A program made the translations under genes and the position numbers. A stretch of 64,000 bases of DNA from Paracoccus sediminilitoris (lineage in GTDB: Bacteria; Pseudomonadota; Alphaproteobacteria; Rhodobacterales; Rhodobacteraceae): positions 682,001-746,000 of the forward strand of contig NZ_QJPK01000001.1 of NCBI RefSeq assembly GCF_003259195.1. The letters run 5' to 3'. Position 1 is the stretch's first letter; every line of letters starts with the position of its first letter. Shown in pieces: positions 52,413 through 61,702 of this stretch. Below the pieces are notes generated by a model. It made no database searches, was not told the DNA's origin, and worked only from the letters and a program-made list of their open reading frames with translations.

Positions 52413-53798
52413 TCAGTTGCGGCCGATGGCGCGCAGCACGCGGTCCAGGCTTTCGCCCTGCTTGCTGGTGGCCGGCGCATTGCGCACGGCGTTGTAGTAT
52501 TGCGATGGGTCATAGGTCGGAATTCCCAGTTTCAGGTTTTCTACCGTCAACAGACCCATAGCAGCCAGAAGTTGATAATGCGCTAACTGCAGGTTGGATT
52601 CCGCCGTGATGCGATCGGCCCGCGCCTCCAGCAGCGATTGTTCCGCGTCCAGCACGTCCAGCGTCGTCCGCGCGCCCAGCAGGGCTTCCTCGCGCACGCC
52701 GTCATAGGCCTGCTGGGCGGCCGAGATCTGCTCGGCGATGGCGGTGATCTGCGCGCGTGCCACGTCGATATTCGCCCATGTCTCGCCGACCGTCTGGCTG
52801 ACCTGGCGCGCCGTGTTCAACAGCGATGAGCGCACTTGGTCGCGCTGCGCCATGGCCTTGCGATGGGCCGCCGACAGGCGTCCGCCCGAATAGATCGTCT
52901 GGTTCAACCGCAGCCCGACCGAGGCATCGTTGGTGCTGCCGTAACCGCCGTTCAGCAGGGCCTGGGGTTGACGGCTGACACCGACGCCCGCCGTTCCCGA
53001 CAGGGTCGGGTTGCGTTCGGCAGCGGCGGCGGCCACGCCGATTTCGGCGGCCGCGGCGCTGCGCTGCGCCTGCAACACCGAAGGATGGGTGCGCTGCGCG
53101 ATGGCGCGCGCTTCGTTCAGCGTGGCGGGCAGCTTGGGCAGCGGCGGCGGCGCCGACAGCGACACGGGCAGCTTGCCCGTCACGGCCAGATAGGCCTCGC
53201 GCTGGACCTCCAGATCACCATTCGCGGCGGCCAGGCTGGCGCGGGTGGCGGCCAGCTGGGCGTCGGCCAGCGCCACGTCGGTGACGGTGATCTCGCCCAC
53301 GTCGAAGCGGTCCTGGGCGGCCTGGCGTTCGCGCGACAGCACCTCGACCGAGTTCTGCTGCAGGGCGACCTGCTGGATCGCCTCGCGCACGTTGAAATAG
53401 GCCAGCGCCGCATCCAGCAGCACCTGCTGCTCGATCGCCACAAGCGCCTGACGGGTCGCCAGAACCTGTTCCTTGGCGCCGTCGATGGCCAGCTGCGACC
53501 GACCGAAATCATAGAGCGTCAGGCTGGCGTTCAGTTCCAGCGAGGTCGAGCGACGCGTCGTGTCCCCTTCGGTCCGCGCGGCGCCATAGCTGGCGACCCA
53601 TTCCACCACCGGACGCAGCGCCGCCACGGCGGCGGCGACGTCTTCGTCGGCGGCCCGCAGCACGGCCCGGTTCTGTTCGATCAGCGCCGAATGGCGGTAG
53701 GCGGCGACCATCGTGTCGGCCAGCGATTCGGCCCGCGCGGGCATGGCGGCGGCCAGCCCCAGCAGCGCAACGCCGGCAAGGCGGGCCAGCGGCCTCAC
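52413..53798 (-). CDS. tolC: TolC family outer membrane efflux protein
   Basis: Outer membrane channel of 461 aa for tripartite efflux or type I secretion. The signal peptide [20 protein letters not shown] ends before [14 protein letters not shown]. Two repeats of long helices and strands are visible: [25 protein letters not shown] and [23 protein letters not shown], each with the TolC YDFGR/YSGGR turn. The GTG start at 53798 overlaps the stop of the methyltransferase gene (GTGA) and gives a clean signal peptide. Its inner-membrane partners are not in the window. Confidence 0.93.
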   Translation of the reverse strand: MRPLARLAGVALLGLAAAMPARAESLADTMVAAYRHSALIEQNRAVLRAADEDVAAAVAALRPVVEWVASYGAARTEGDTTRRSTSLELNASLTLYDFGRSQLAIDGAKEQVLATRQALVAIEQQVLLDAALAYFNVREAIQQVALQQNSVEVLSRERQAAQDRFDVGEITVTDVALADAQLAATRASLAAANGDLEVQREAYLAVTGKLPVSLSAPPPLPKLPATLNEARAIAQRTHPSVLQAQRSAAAAEIGVAAAAAERNPTLSGTAGVGVSRQPQALLNGGYGSTNDASVGLRLNQTIYSGGRLSAAHRKAMAQRDQVRSSLLNTARQVSQTVGETWANIDVARAQITAIAEQISAAQQAYDGVREEALLGARTTLDVLDAEQSLLEARADRITAESNLQLAHYQLLAAMGLLTVENLKLGIPTYDPSQYYNAVRNAPATSKQGESLDRVLRAIGRN

Positions 53799-54448
53799 AG
53801 AGAGAACCCTCGGGCGCGATCGAAACCCTTCAGCATCGGCGCATTGGCATTGAAGCAATAGCGCCAGCTGACGCGGCCGTTCAGCCGGTGCCCGATGCGG
53901 GCGACCCCCAGATTGCCTTCGCGGAACAGGGCCGCGATGCGGCCGCCATCGCGCAGCTGGTCCATGATCGCGGGGGGAACATCCTCGACCGCACCCTCGA
54001 TCAGGATGACGTCATAGGGGCCCTGCTTGGGGGCGCCTTCGGTCAGCTCGGCCTTCAGGACCGCGACGTTGTGCATGCCGGCATCCGACAGGCGCGTCTC
54101 GGCCTCGGCCGCCAGCTCCTCGCTGTCCTCGATGGCGACGACCGCCTCGGCCATGCGCGACATCACCGCGGCCGAATAGCCATAGCCGCAGCCCAGATCC
54201 AGAACCAGCTCGTCGGGCTGGATGTCCAGCGCATCGACCAGCTTGGCCAGCGTGCGCGGTTCCAGCAGCACGCGGCCGTTGCCAATGTCCAGATTCTCAC
54301 CGGAATAGGCGACCGAGCGGCGGCTGGCCGGAACGAAGTCCTCGCGCGGGATGTCCAGCATCGCCTCGATCACCGGGAATTTGGTCACGTCACTGGGGCG
54401 GACCTGCGTGTCCACCATCATCGTGCGCCGGGTGGCGAAATCGCTCAT
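53795..54448 (-). CDS. Divergent protein-L-isoaspartate methyltransferase family protein
   Basis: A 217-aa protein with a Rossmann SAM site ([20 protein letters not shown]) and overall PCMT-like layout ([42 protein letters not shown]). The motif that in true PIMT reads GQTISQP is replaced by [15 protein letters not shown], so the isoaspartyl-binding site is not kept. It overlaps tolC by 4 bases and is probably co-expressed with it. It is often labelled PIMT, but its real substrate is unknown. Confidence 0.85.
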   Translation of the reverse strand: MSDFATRRTMMVDTQVRPSDVTKFPVIEAMLDIPREDFVPASRRSVAYSGENLDIGNGRVLLEPRTLAKLVDALDIQPDELVLDLGCGYGYSAAVMSRMAEAVVAIEDSEELAAEAETRLSDAGMHNVAVLKAELTEGAPKQGPYDVILIEGAVEDVPPAIMDQLRDGGRIAALFREGNLGVARIGHRLNGRVSWRYCFNANAPMLKGFDRARGFSL

Positions 54449-54597
54449 GTCGGGGAACCTCTGCTCGACCTCTTTGACCGCTTATTGCCATGTTTGCACG
54501 AACTGGGCAACGCCGGACGTGACAGGTCGCGGCATCGGTCAGATCGCGTCTTGCAAGGCGCCGCGCAATCCATTAAGCCATGCCCACTCTCGACGGC

Positions 54598-54671
54598 GGT
54601 GGGTTGGCGGAGAGGTTACGCACCGGATTGCAAATCCGTGAAGACCGGTTCGATTCCGGTACCCACCTCCA
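54598..54671 (+). tRNA. tRNA-Cys (anticodon GCA)
   Basis: 74-nt cloverleaf with acceptor arms GGTGGGT and ACCCACC, discriminator T and encoded CCA. The anticodon loop is TTGCAAA (GCA) and the T arm is CCGGT-TCGATT-type. It lies 30 bases before the Kdo transferase gene. Confidence 0.95.
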
Positions 54672-54700
54672 CTTCGACCCGACGCGAGGGTGACTTTCCC

Positions 54701-55903
54701 ATGATCTATACCGCAACGACCCGCATCGCAGAAGCCGCGCTGCGGCTGCGCGCGGGCCTGGGCGGACCGGCCACCCTGCGCGAGAGGCTGGTTTCCGGCC
54801 CGCGACCCGATCCCGCCACGATCTGGGTGCATGGCGCGTCGGTGGGCGAACTGACATCGGCGCGGCAGGTGATCCACCTTCTGGCGCAACGCCATTCCGT
54901 GCAGATCACCGCCAACAGCGAAACGGGGCGCGATCTTGCGGCGGGCTGGGGTCTGCCCGCGATGCTGGCCCCCCTGGACCTGCCCGGATCACTGGACCGC
55001 TTTCTGGGCGCCTGCCGCCCCCGTCTGGCCGTCAGCATCGAGGCCGAGTTCTGGCCATTGCGGTCGCGCCTGCTGGCCGAACGCGGCGTGGCGCAGGCCC
55101 TGATCGGTGCACGGCTGTCGGAACGGTCGGCCGGAACCTGGGGTCGATTCCCGCGCATCATCCGCCCCATGCTGGGCCGAATCGCGGCACTGTCGGCCCA
55201 GGACCAGGCCAGCGAGGCCCGCCTGCTGACGCTTGGGCTGCCCAGTTCGGCGCTGTTGCCCCGGCTGGACCTGAAACTGCTGGACCCGGCCTCGGTGCCC
55301 GCGCCGCCCGATGCCCCCTTGCGCAACGCGACGCTGCTGGCGGCCTCGACCCATGAGGGCGAGGATGCGCCGATCCTGGATGCCTTCCTGACGGCCCGCG
55401 CCGAACGTCCCGAATTGCGCCTGATCCTGGCCCCGCGCCATCCGGACCGTGGCGACGCCATCGCGGCACTGATCGCCGCGCGCGGGATCGCGGTGTCACG
55501 CCGCAGCGCCGGGGCCGACCTGCCCCCCGCCGGGGGCGTCCTGCTGGCCGATACCTTGGGCGAGATGCCCCGCTGGTATGCCGCCGCCGGCATCTGCATC
55601 ATTGGCGGATCGTTCCGCGACCATGGGGGGCACACGCCCTGGGAACCGGCAGCACGGGCCTGCGCGCTGCTGCATGGGCCGCATACCGCCAATTTCGCCG
55701 AGGCCTTCGCGGCCCTTCAGGGGGCCGGCGGCGCGCTGCCGGTCACGGCCGAAGACATGGCGTCACATATCCTGCGCCTCGCCGCCGATGCCGACCTGGC
55801 ACGGCGCATGGGCCACGCCGCGCGGCAGTTGCTGATCGCGCGTGCGGGCGATCCCGCTGCGCTGGTGTCGCGGCTGGACGAACTTGCACAGCGGCCCGCC
55901 TGA
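54701..55903 (+). CDS. waaA: 3-deoxy-D-manno-octulosonic acid (Kdo) transferase
   Basis: Inner-membrane-associated glycosyltransferase that adds Kdo to lipid A precursor, 400 aa. The N-terminal domain has IWVHGASVGELTSARQV with the catalytic-type Glu, ITANSETGRDLA and SIEAEFWPLRSRLL. The C-terminal CMP-Kdo domain has AASTHEGEDAPILDAF, LAPRHPDRG, LLADTLGEMPRWYAAAGICIIGGSF and PHTANFAEAF. It is slightly shorter than E. coli WaaA and lacks an obvious N-terminal membrane helix. Confidence 0.93.
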   Translation: MIYTATTRIAEAALRLRAGLGGPATLRERLVSGPRPDPATIWVHGASVGELTSARQVIHLLAQRHSVQITANSETGRDLAAGWGLPAMLAPLDLPGSLDRFLGACRPRLAVSIEAEFWPLRSRLLAERGVAQALIGARLSERSAGTWGRFPRIIRPMLGRIAALSAQDQASEARLLTLGLPSSALLPRLDLKLLDPASVPAPPDAPLRNATLLAASTHEGEDAPILDAFLTARAERPELRLILAPRHPDRGDAIAALIAARGIAVSRRSAGADLPPAGGVLLADTLGEMPRWYAAAGICIIGGSFRDHGGHTPWEPAARACALLHGPHTANFAEAFAALQGAGGALPVTAEDMASHILRLAADADLARRMGHAARQLLIARAGDPAALVSRLDELAQRPA

Positions 55904-55938
55904 CCCGATATAGACGGGATGACGGAAGGATTTCTGCG

Positions 55939-56346
55939 ATGATCCGCTATGCCCTGCGCTGCGCCAATGGACATGATTTCGACAGCTGGTTCCGGTCCTC
56001 GGACGGCTATGACGCCATGCGCGCGGCAGGCCAGGTGTCCTGCGGGACCTGCGGATCGACCGAGGTGCAAAAGGCTCTGATGGCGCCCGCCGTGTCCGAA
56101 CCGCGCCCGATCACCAAGCCGAAATCGCCGGACGAAACCGCGTTGGACAAGCTTCGCCAGCATGTCGAGAAGACGTCGGACTATGTCGGCAGCAATTTCG
56201 TCGCCGAAGCCCGCGCCATGCATCAGGGCAGCCGCCCCGAGCGCGCCATCCACGGAGAGGCCCGTATCGAGGAGGCCCGCAAGCTGATCGAGGACGGCGT
56301 CCCGATTGCCCCGCTGCCCTTCCTTCCACGGCAGAAGGCGAACTGA
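55939..56346 (+). CDS. DUF1178 family protein
   Basis: Small protein of 135 aa. The N-terminus MIRYALRCANGHDFDSWFRSS and SCGTCGSTEVQKALMAP match DUF1178, with Cys8, Cys36 and Cys39 as a likely zinc knuckle. The rest is helical (RQHVEKTSDYVGSNFVAEARAMHQG, EARKLIEDGVPIAPLPFLPR). Its function is unknown. It follows waaA by 35 bases on the same strand. Confidence 0.88.
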   Translation: MIRYALRCANGHDFDSWFRSSDGYDAMRAAGQVSCGTCGSTEVQKALMAPAVSEPRPITKPKSPDETALDKLRQHVEKTSDYVGSNFVAEARAMHQGSRPERAIHGEARIEEARKLIEDGVPIAPLPFLPRQKAN

Positions 56347-56430
56347 TCTTGCGCGAACAGGGCCTTGCCCTTTCGCCTTTCCACCCATACAAGCCCCGCC
56401 GACAAACAACCTTTGGCTGGGGGCCCGTAT

Positions 56431-57687
56431 ATGCCGCTTCTGGTGATGAAATTCGGCGGCACGTCTGTGGCCGATCTGGACCGGATCAAGAACGCCGCCC
56501 TTAAGGTGCAGCGCGAGGTCGAGCGTGGTTATGACGTCATCGTCATCGTCAGCGCGATGTCGGGCAAGACCAACGAACTGGTGGGCTGGGTCGAACAGAC
56601 CTCTCCGCTGTTCGATGCGCGCGAATACGACGCCATCGTCAGCTCGGGCGAGAACGTCACCGCGGGGCTGATGGCCCTGACCCTGCAGGAACTGGGCGTG
56701 CCCGCCCGCAGCTGGCAGGGCTGGCAGGTGCCGATCAACACCACCGCCGCGCATTCCGCCGCCCGCTTCGTGGACATTCCCCGCGCCAACCTGGACCAGA
56801 AATTCGCCGAAGGGTTCAAGGTTGCCGTGGTCGCCGGCTTCCAGGGCCTGGCGCCCGACGGACGCATCACCACGCTTGGCCGTGGCGGCAGCGACACGAC
56901 CGCAGTGGCCTTTGCCGCGGCTTTCGGGGCCGAACGCTGCGACATCTATACCGACGTGGACGGCGTCTATACCACCGACCCGCGCATCACCTCGAAGGCG
57001 CGCAAGCTGGACCGCATCGCCTTCGAGGAGATGCTGGAATTGGCCAGCCTGGGTGCCAAGGTGCTGCAGACCCGTTCGGTCGAACTGGCCATGCGTTACA
57101 AGGTCCGGCTGCGCGTCCTGTCCTCGTTCGAGGAGACGGACGACAATTCGGGCACGCTGATCTGCGATGAGGATGAAATCATGGAATCGAAAGTCGTTAA
57201 TGGCATCGCCTCGTCGCGCGACGAAGCCAAGATCACCCTCGTGACGGTCGAGGACCGCCCCGGCATCTCGGCGGCGATCTTCGCGCCCCTGGCCGATGCG
57301 GGCGTGAACGTGGACATGATCGTGCAGAACATCTCCGAGAAGGATTACGAGGATCACCCCGGTTCGGTGACCGACATGACCTTCTCGGTGCCGATCAACC
57401 AGGTGGAACGCGCCAAAAAGGCCATGGAAGAGGCGCGTGCCGCCGGCACAATCAGCTATGACGACCTGAACATCGACACCGAGGTCGCCAAGGTCAGCGT
57501 CGTCGGCATCGGCATGCGCAGCCACACGGGCGTTGCCGCCCGCATGTTCAAGGCCTTGGCCGACGACAACGTCAACATCAAGGTCATCGCCACCAGCGAG
57601 ATCAAGATTTCGGTGCTGATCGACCGCAAATATATGGAACTGGCCGTGCAGGCACTGCATGATGCCTTTGGATTGGAACAGGCATAA
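56431..57687 (+). CDS. lysC: Aspartate kinase
   Basis: Catalyses ATP-dependent phosphorylation of aspartate, the first step toward lysine, threonine and methionine; 418 aa. MPLLVMKFGGTSVADLDRI is the family start, and GRGGSDTTAVAFAAAF and IYTDVDGVYTTDPRI form the active site. Two C-terminal ACT domains (about 265-418) are intact for feedback control. The ATG at 56431 has a weak ribosome site (GGCTGGGGGCC); longer frames upstream lack conservation. It is followed 67 bases later by ptsP. Confidence 0.95.
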   Translation: MPLLVMKFGGTSVADLDRIKNAALKVQREVERGYDVIVIVSAMSGKTNELVGWVEQTSPLFDAREYDAIVSSGENVTAGLMALTLQELGVPARSWQGWQVPINTTAAHSAARFVDIPRANLDQKFAEGFKVAVVAGFQGLAPDGRITTLGRGGSDTTAVAFAAAFGAERCDIYTDVDGVYTTDPRITSKARKLDRIAFEEMLELASLGAKVLQTRSVELAMRYKVRLRVLSSFEETDDNSGTLICDEDEIMESKVVNGIASSRDEAKITLVTVEDRPGISAAIFAPLADAGVNVDMIVQNISEKDYEDHPGSVTDMTFSVPINQVERAKKAMEEARAAGTISYDDLNIDTEVAKVSVVGIGMRSHTGVAARMFKALADDNVNIKVIATSEIKISVLIDRKYMELAVQALHDAFGLEQA

Positions 57688-57754
57688 GGCCCGTTCGACA
57701 GGGGCCTCGCCCGTTCGGGCGGGGCTGATGCGCAAGGCACAAGGCGGACATGCG

Positions 57755-60001
57755 ATGCAGGATCGCACGGACAGCGACTCGCGCAAGCTGCTGCGGCGGC
57801 TGAAGGAAATCCTTGCCGCGGCCGGTGGCGGGCAGGACCGGCTGGATCAGATCACCCATCACATCGCCGATTCGATGGGCACCCAGGTCTGTTCCATCTA
57901 TCTGTTCCGCGACGCCAGCACGCTGGAACTCTGCGCCACCGAAGGCCTGCGCCCCGAGGCCGTCCACCAGACGCGCCTGCGCCTTGGCGAGGGCCTGGTG
58001 GGCCGCGTCGCCCGCACCGGACGCCATGTCAACACCGCCGATGCGCCATCCGAACCCGGCTTCCGCTTCATGCCCGAAACCGGCGAGGAGGTCTTTCCGG
58101 CCTTCCTCGGCGTGCCGATCCAGCGCGTGGGCGAACGGCTGGGGGTGCTGGTCGTGCAATGTTCCACCGCCCGCCAGTTCACCGAGGACGAGGTCTATGG
58201 CCTCGAGGTCGTGGCCATGGTCCTGGCCGAGATGACCGAGCTGGGCGCCTTTCAGGGCAGCAATGCCGACAGCATGCCGCTGGCCCACCGCTTTCCACTG
58301 ATGGTCCGCGGCGCCACCGGCCAGGAGGGCGCGGCCGAGGGGCGCGTCTGGCTGCATGAACCGCGTGTCGTCATCGCGAACCCCGTGGGCGACGATCCGG
58401 AAACGGAACTGGCCCGCCTGCATGAAGGCGTGGACAAGCTGCGCAGCCGCGTCGATTCGATGGTCGCCGCCGCGGATATGGACGGCGATGGCGAACATGC
58501 CGCCGTTCTGGAAACCTATCGCATGTTCGCCCATTCGCGCAGCTGGCTGAAGCGCATGGCCGAGGATATCCGCCTTGGCCTCTCGGCCGAGGCCGCCGTC
58601 GAAAAGGAACAATCCTCGGCCCGCGCGCGGCTGGAAATGGCGGCCGATCCCTATCTGCGCGACCGCCTGCACGATCTGGACGACCTGTCGAACCGGCTGC
58701 TGCGCATCCTGACCGGTCAGGGCAGCGACACGGGTGCCGAAATGCCGGACAACCCGATCCTTGTCGCGCGCAACATCGGGCCAGCCGAGCTGCTGGAATA
58801 CGGCCGCCGCCTGAAAGGCGTCGTGCTGGAGGAAGGCTCCGTCGGCAGCCACGCCGCCATCGTGGCCCGGGCGCTGGCCATTCCGCTGGTCATCCACGCC
58901 ACCCGCATCACCACCGAGGCGCTGAACGGCGACCCGATCCTGATCGACGGCGACCAGGGCATCGTCCACCTGCGCCCCGAGGAAAGCGTCGCCAAGGCCT
59001 TTCAGGACAAGATCGCCATGCAGGCCGAGGCGCAGGACCGCTATGCCAGCCTGCGCAACCTGCCCGCCACCGGCACCTGCGGCACCACAATCCAGCTTTA
59101 CATGAATGCCGGGCTGATGGCCGACCTGCCCTCGCTGGACGGGTCGGGGGCCGAAGGCGTGGGCCTGTTCCGCACCGAATTGCAATTCCTGATCCGCAAC
59201 CATGTCCCCCGCCGGGCCGAACTGGCAGGCCTTTACGGCCGCGTCATGGACAACGCCCATGGCAAGCCGATCATGTTCCGCACGCTGGACATCGGCTCGG
59301 ACAAGGTGCTGCCCTACATGAAGCCGCAGGACGAACCGAACCCCGCGATGGGCTGGCGGGCGATCCGCGTGGGCCTGGACAAGCGCGGCGTCTTGCGCAT
59401 GCAGCTGCAGGCGCTGATCCGTGCGGCGGTAGGGCGGCCCCTGCACGTCATGTTCCCCTTCGTGGCCGATATCACCGAATACGAGGCCGCGCACCGCATC
59501 CTGATGCAGGAACTGGCCCGCGAACAGCGCCTCGGCCATCAGATGCCCACCGACGTTCGCGTGGGTGCAATGCTGGAAACGCCGTCGCTGGCCTTTGCGC
59601 CCAAGCGTTTCTTCGAGATGTGCGATTTCGTGTCCATCGGCGGCAATGACCTGAAACAGTTCTTCTTTGCGGCGGACCGGGAAAACGAACGCGTGCGGCG
59701 GCGCTATGACACGCTGAACGTGTCCTTCCTGGCGCTGCTGCGCCAGATCATCGCGCGATGCGAAGATGCGCGCGTGCCGGTCTCGTTCTGCGGCGAGGAT
59801 GCGGGCCGGCCGATCGAGGCGCTGACCTTTGCCGCCTTGGGCATCCGGCGCCTGTCGATGCGCCCAGCCTCGATCGGGCCGGTCAAGCACCTGATCCGCC
59901 GCGTTTCCATCACCGAACTGCAACAGGTCATTGCCGAGGCAGAAGCCCAAGGATTGAACAGCGTTCGCGGTCCGGTCACGGCCTGGCTGGCAAAACAGTG
60001 A
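57755..60001 (+). CDS. ptsP: PtsP, nitrogen-PTS enzyme I (EI-Ntr)
   Basis: Phosphotransferase enzyme I of the regulatory nitrogen PTS, 748 aa. It transfers phosphate from PEP to NPr. An N-terminal GAF domain (about 20-160) senses metabolites, glutamine in studied members. The phospho-His is His366 in EGSVGSHAAIVAR. The PEP-binding barrel has GVGLFRTELQFLIRN, MFRTLDIGSDKVLPYM, IGGNDLKQFFFAADR and the catalytic Cys in VSFCGEDAG. The ATG at 57755 is preferred after AAGGCGG. The lysC-ptsP order is common in alphaproteobacteria. Confidence 0.95.
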   Translation: MQDRTDSDSRKLLRRLKEILAAAGGGQDRLDQITHHIADSMGTQVCSIYLFRDASTLELCATEGLRPEAVHQTRLRLGEGLVGRVARTGRHVNTADAPSEPGFRFMPETGEEVFPAFLGVPIQRVGERLGVLVVQCSTARQFTEDEVYGLEVVAMVLAEMTELGAFQGSNADSMPLAHRFPLMVRGATGQEGAAEGRVWLHEPRVVIANPVGDDPETELARLHEGVDKLRSRVDSMVAAADMDGDGEHAAVLETYRMFAHSRSWLKRMAEDIRLGLSAEAAVEKEQSSARARLEMAADPYLRDRLHDLDDLSNRLLRILTGQGSDTGAEMPDNPILVARNIGPAELLEYGRRLKGVVLEEGSVGSHAAIVARALAIPLVIHATRITTEALNGDPILIDGDQGIVHLRPEESVAKAFQDKIAMQAEAQDRYASLRNLPATGTCGTTIQLYMNAGLMADLPSLDGSGAEGVGLFRTELQFLIRNHVPRRAELAGLYGRVMDNAHGKPIMFRTLDIGSDKVLPYMKPQDEPNPAMGWRAIRVGLDKRGVLRMQLQALIRAAVGRPLHVMFPFVADITEYEAAHRILMQELAREQRLGHQMPTDVRVGAMLETPSLAFAPKRFFEMCDFVSIGGNDLKQFFFAADRENERVRRRYDTLNVSFLALLRQIIARCEDARVPVSFCGEDAGRPIEALTFAALGIRRLSMRPASIGPVKHLIRRVSITELQQVIAEAEAQGLNSVRGPVTAWLAKQ

Positions 60002-60002
60002 A

Positions 60003-60052
60003 CAAAACGGCGGTTTTGCGGGTTGCCGTCACGGCGCGTATCGGTCGATACG
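60003..60052. repeat. Two short palindromes between ptsP and opgG
   Basis: CAAAACGGCGGTTTTG (60003-60018, 6-bp arms) and CGTATCGGTCGATACG (60037-60052, 7-bp arms). The first may end ptsP weakly; the second lies 80 bases before opgG and could be a protein site. Neither has a T tract. Confidence 0.6.
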
Positions 60053-60131
60053 TCATGCCGGATTTGCCCATGCTTGCCGCAAACGCGCTTGCGTCCTATG
60101 ATCACACGGTTTTCTTGAGATATCCCCCGAT

Positions 60132-61700
60132 ATGAAGCGTCGTCAATTTCTGAATGCTGCCACCGCGATGGCTGCCGGCGGGTCGCTGATGGCGGTTCCC
60201 GCCCAGGCACAGGATCCCCAAGGCGACCCCGAAAAGGACGCCCAGGCCTTCGGCCCCGCCAAGCCCGAAGCTTTCGGCTTCGAAACCGTGGCCAAGATGG
60301 CCGAGGATCGCGCCACACGGGTCTATGAACAGCCCATCTCGAAGCTGGTGGGCAGTTTCGCGGATCTGAATTACGACAAGTACCGGGGCATCCGCTTCCG
60401 GCGTGATCGCGACCCCTGGGCCGGAAGCGACCGCTTCGGGATCGATCTGCTGGCGCCGGGGATGATCTTTTACGAACCCGTCAACATCAGCCTGGTGCGG
60501 GCGGGCATGCCCCAGGCGATTCCCTTCGATCCGTCGATGCTGGAATTCGATCCCGCGCAGTTTCCCGACGGCCCGGACCTGGAGACGGTCGGTGACATGG
60601 GCTGGTCCGGCTTTCGGGTCCGCACCTTCCTGAACCGCCCTGGCGTGATGGACGAATTCCTGGTCTTCCAAGGTGCCAGCTATTTCAGGGCCGTGGCGCG
60701 CAACACGCTTTACGGCCTGTCGGCGCGCGGCCTGGCCATCAAGACGGGCAGCCCCGATGGCGAGGAATTCCCGCTGTTCACGGATTTCTGGATCCACGAA
60801 CCCGAAGAACATTCCGACACCGTGCGCATCCATGCCCTGCTGGACAGCAAATCGGCCACCGCCGCCTTCCAGTTCGATGTGACACCGGGCGCCGTGACGA
60901 TGGTGCGTACGCGCATGGCGCTGTTCCCGCGGGTCGATCTGCGTGAAACCGGGATCGCGCCGCTGACCTCGATGTTCTGGTTCAGCCCGGCCAGCCGTCG
61001 TTCGGTCGACGATTACCGCCCGGCCTGCCATGACAGCGACGGCTTGCAGATGCAGACCGGGGCCGACCAGTCGCTGTGGCGCGGCTTGATGTCGCCGCGC
61101 ACGCTGCAGATTTCGGGCTTTGTCGACAAGGACCCCAAGGGTTTTGGCCTGGTGCAGCGCGCCCGCGATTTCGAAAGCTATCAGGACGCCGAGGCGATGT
61201 ACCATCTGCGCCCTTCGGCCTGGATTCAGCCCGAAGGCGACTGGGGCGAAGGCGAGGTACGTCTGGTCGAGATCCCGGTCGAAAACGAGTTCAACGACAA
61301 TATCGTCAGCTATTGGGCGCCCAAGGAACCCCTGGCGCGCGGGCAGCGGCACGAATACCGCTATCGTCTGTCCTTTGCAGCGCTGCCGCCCAGCGACCTG
61401 CCCTTGGCCAAGGTGCGTCAGGTCAGGTCGGGCCGATCGATCAACGTCGAGACCACGCGCAGCTTTGTCATCGATTTCGATCTGGGCCTGTTCCGCGAAA
61501 CCTTGCCGCAGTTCCAGGTCCAAGCCTCGGCCGGGCGGATCGTGCATGCCTATCTGAAGCCCCTGCCCGACCAGAACGCCCTGCGCCTTGCCTTCGAATT
61601 CGAACCGGGCCGCGAACAGGTCGCCGAATTGCAGGCCCAACTGACCAACGAGGAGGGCGTCGCCCTCAGCGAGAAATGGTTGACCCGTTGGACGGTGTGA
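60132..61700 (+). CDS. opgG: Osmoregulated periplasmic glucan biosynthesis protein OpgG/OpgD
   Basis: Periplasmic protein of 522 aa needed to release or branch membrane-derived glucans. The N-terminus MKRRQFLNAATAMAAGGSL is a twin-arginine type signal (RRQFL) ending near VPAQAQ, as in OpgD. The mature protein shows the MdoG fold: KYRGIRFRRDRDPW, RVRTFLNRPGVMDEFLVFQGASYFRAVAR, LTSMFWFSPASRRSVDDYRPACHDSDGLQM and SYWAPKEPLARGQRHEYRYRL. It begins the opgG-opgH-opgC run, with opgH starting 2 bases after its stop. Confidence 0.93.
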   Translation: MKRRQFLNAATAMAAGGSLMAVPAQAQDPQGDPEKDAQAFGPAKPEAFGFETVAKMAEDRATRVYEQPISKLVGSFADLNYDKYRGIRFRRDRDPWAGSDRFGIDLLAPGMIFYEPVNISLVRAGMPQAIPFDPSMLEFDPAQFPDGPDLETVGDMGWSGFRVRTFLNRPGVMDEFLVFQGASYFRAVARNTLYGLSARGLAIKTGSPDGEEFPLFTDFWIHEPEEHSDTVRIHALLDSKSATAAFQFDVTPGAVTMVRTRMALFPRVDLRETGIAPLTSMFWFSPASRRSVDDYRPACHDSDGLQMQTGADQSLWRGLMSPRTLQISGFVDKDPKGFGLVQRARDFESYQDAEAMYHLRPSAWIQPEGDWGEGEVRLVEIPVENEFNDNIVSYWAPKEPLARGQRHEYRYRLSFAALPPSDLPLAKVRQVRSGRSINVETTRSFVIDFDLGLFRETLPQFQVQASAGRIVHAYLKPLPDQNALRLAFEFEPGREQVAELQAQLTNEEGVALSEKWLTRWTV

Positions 61701-61702
61701 AC

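Noticed and set aside
57602-59950. A 782-codon minus-strand frame opposite ptsP, and a 704-codon one opposite opgH (61550-63664)
   Set aside because: Both lie exactly under well-recognised enzymes and show no protein family features.
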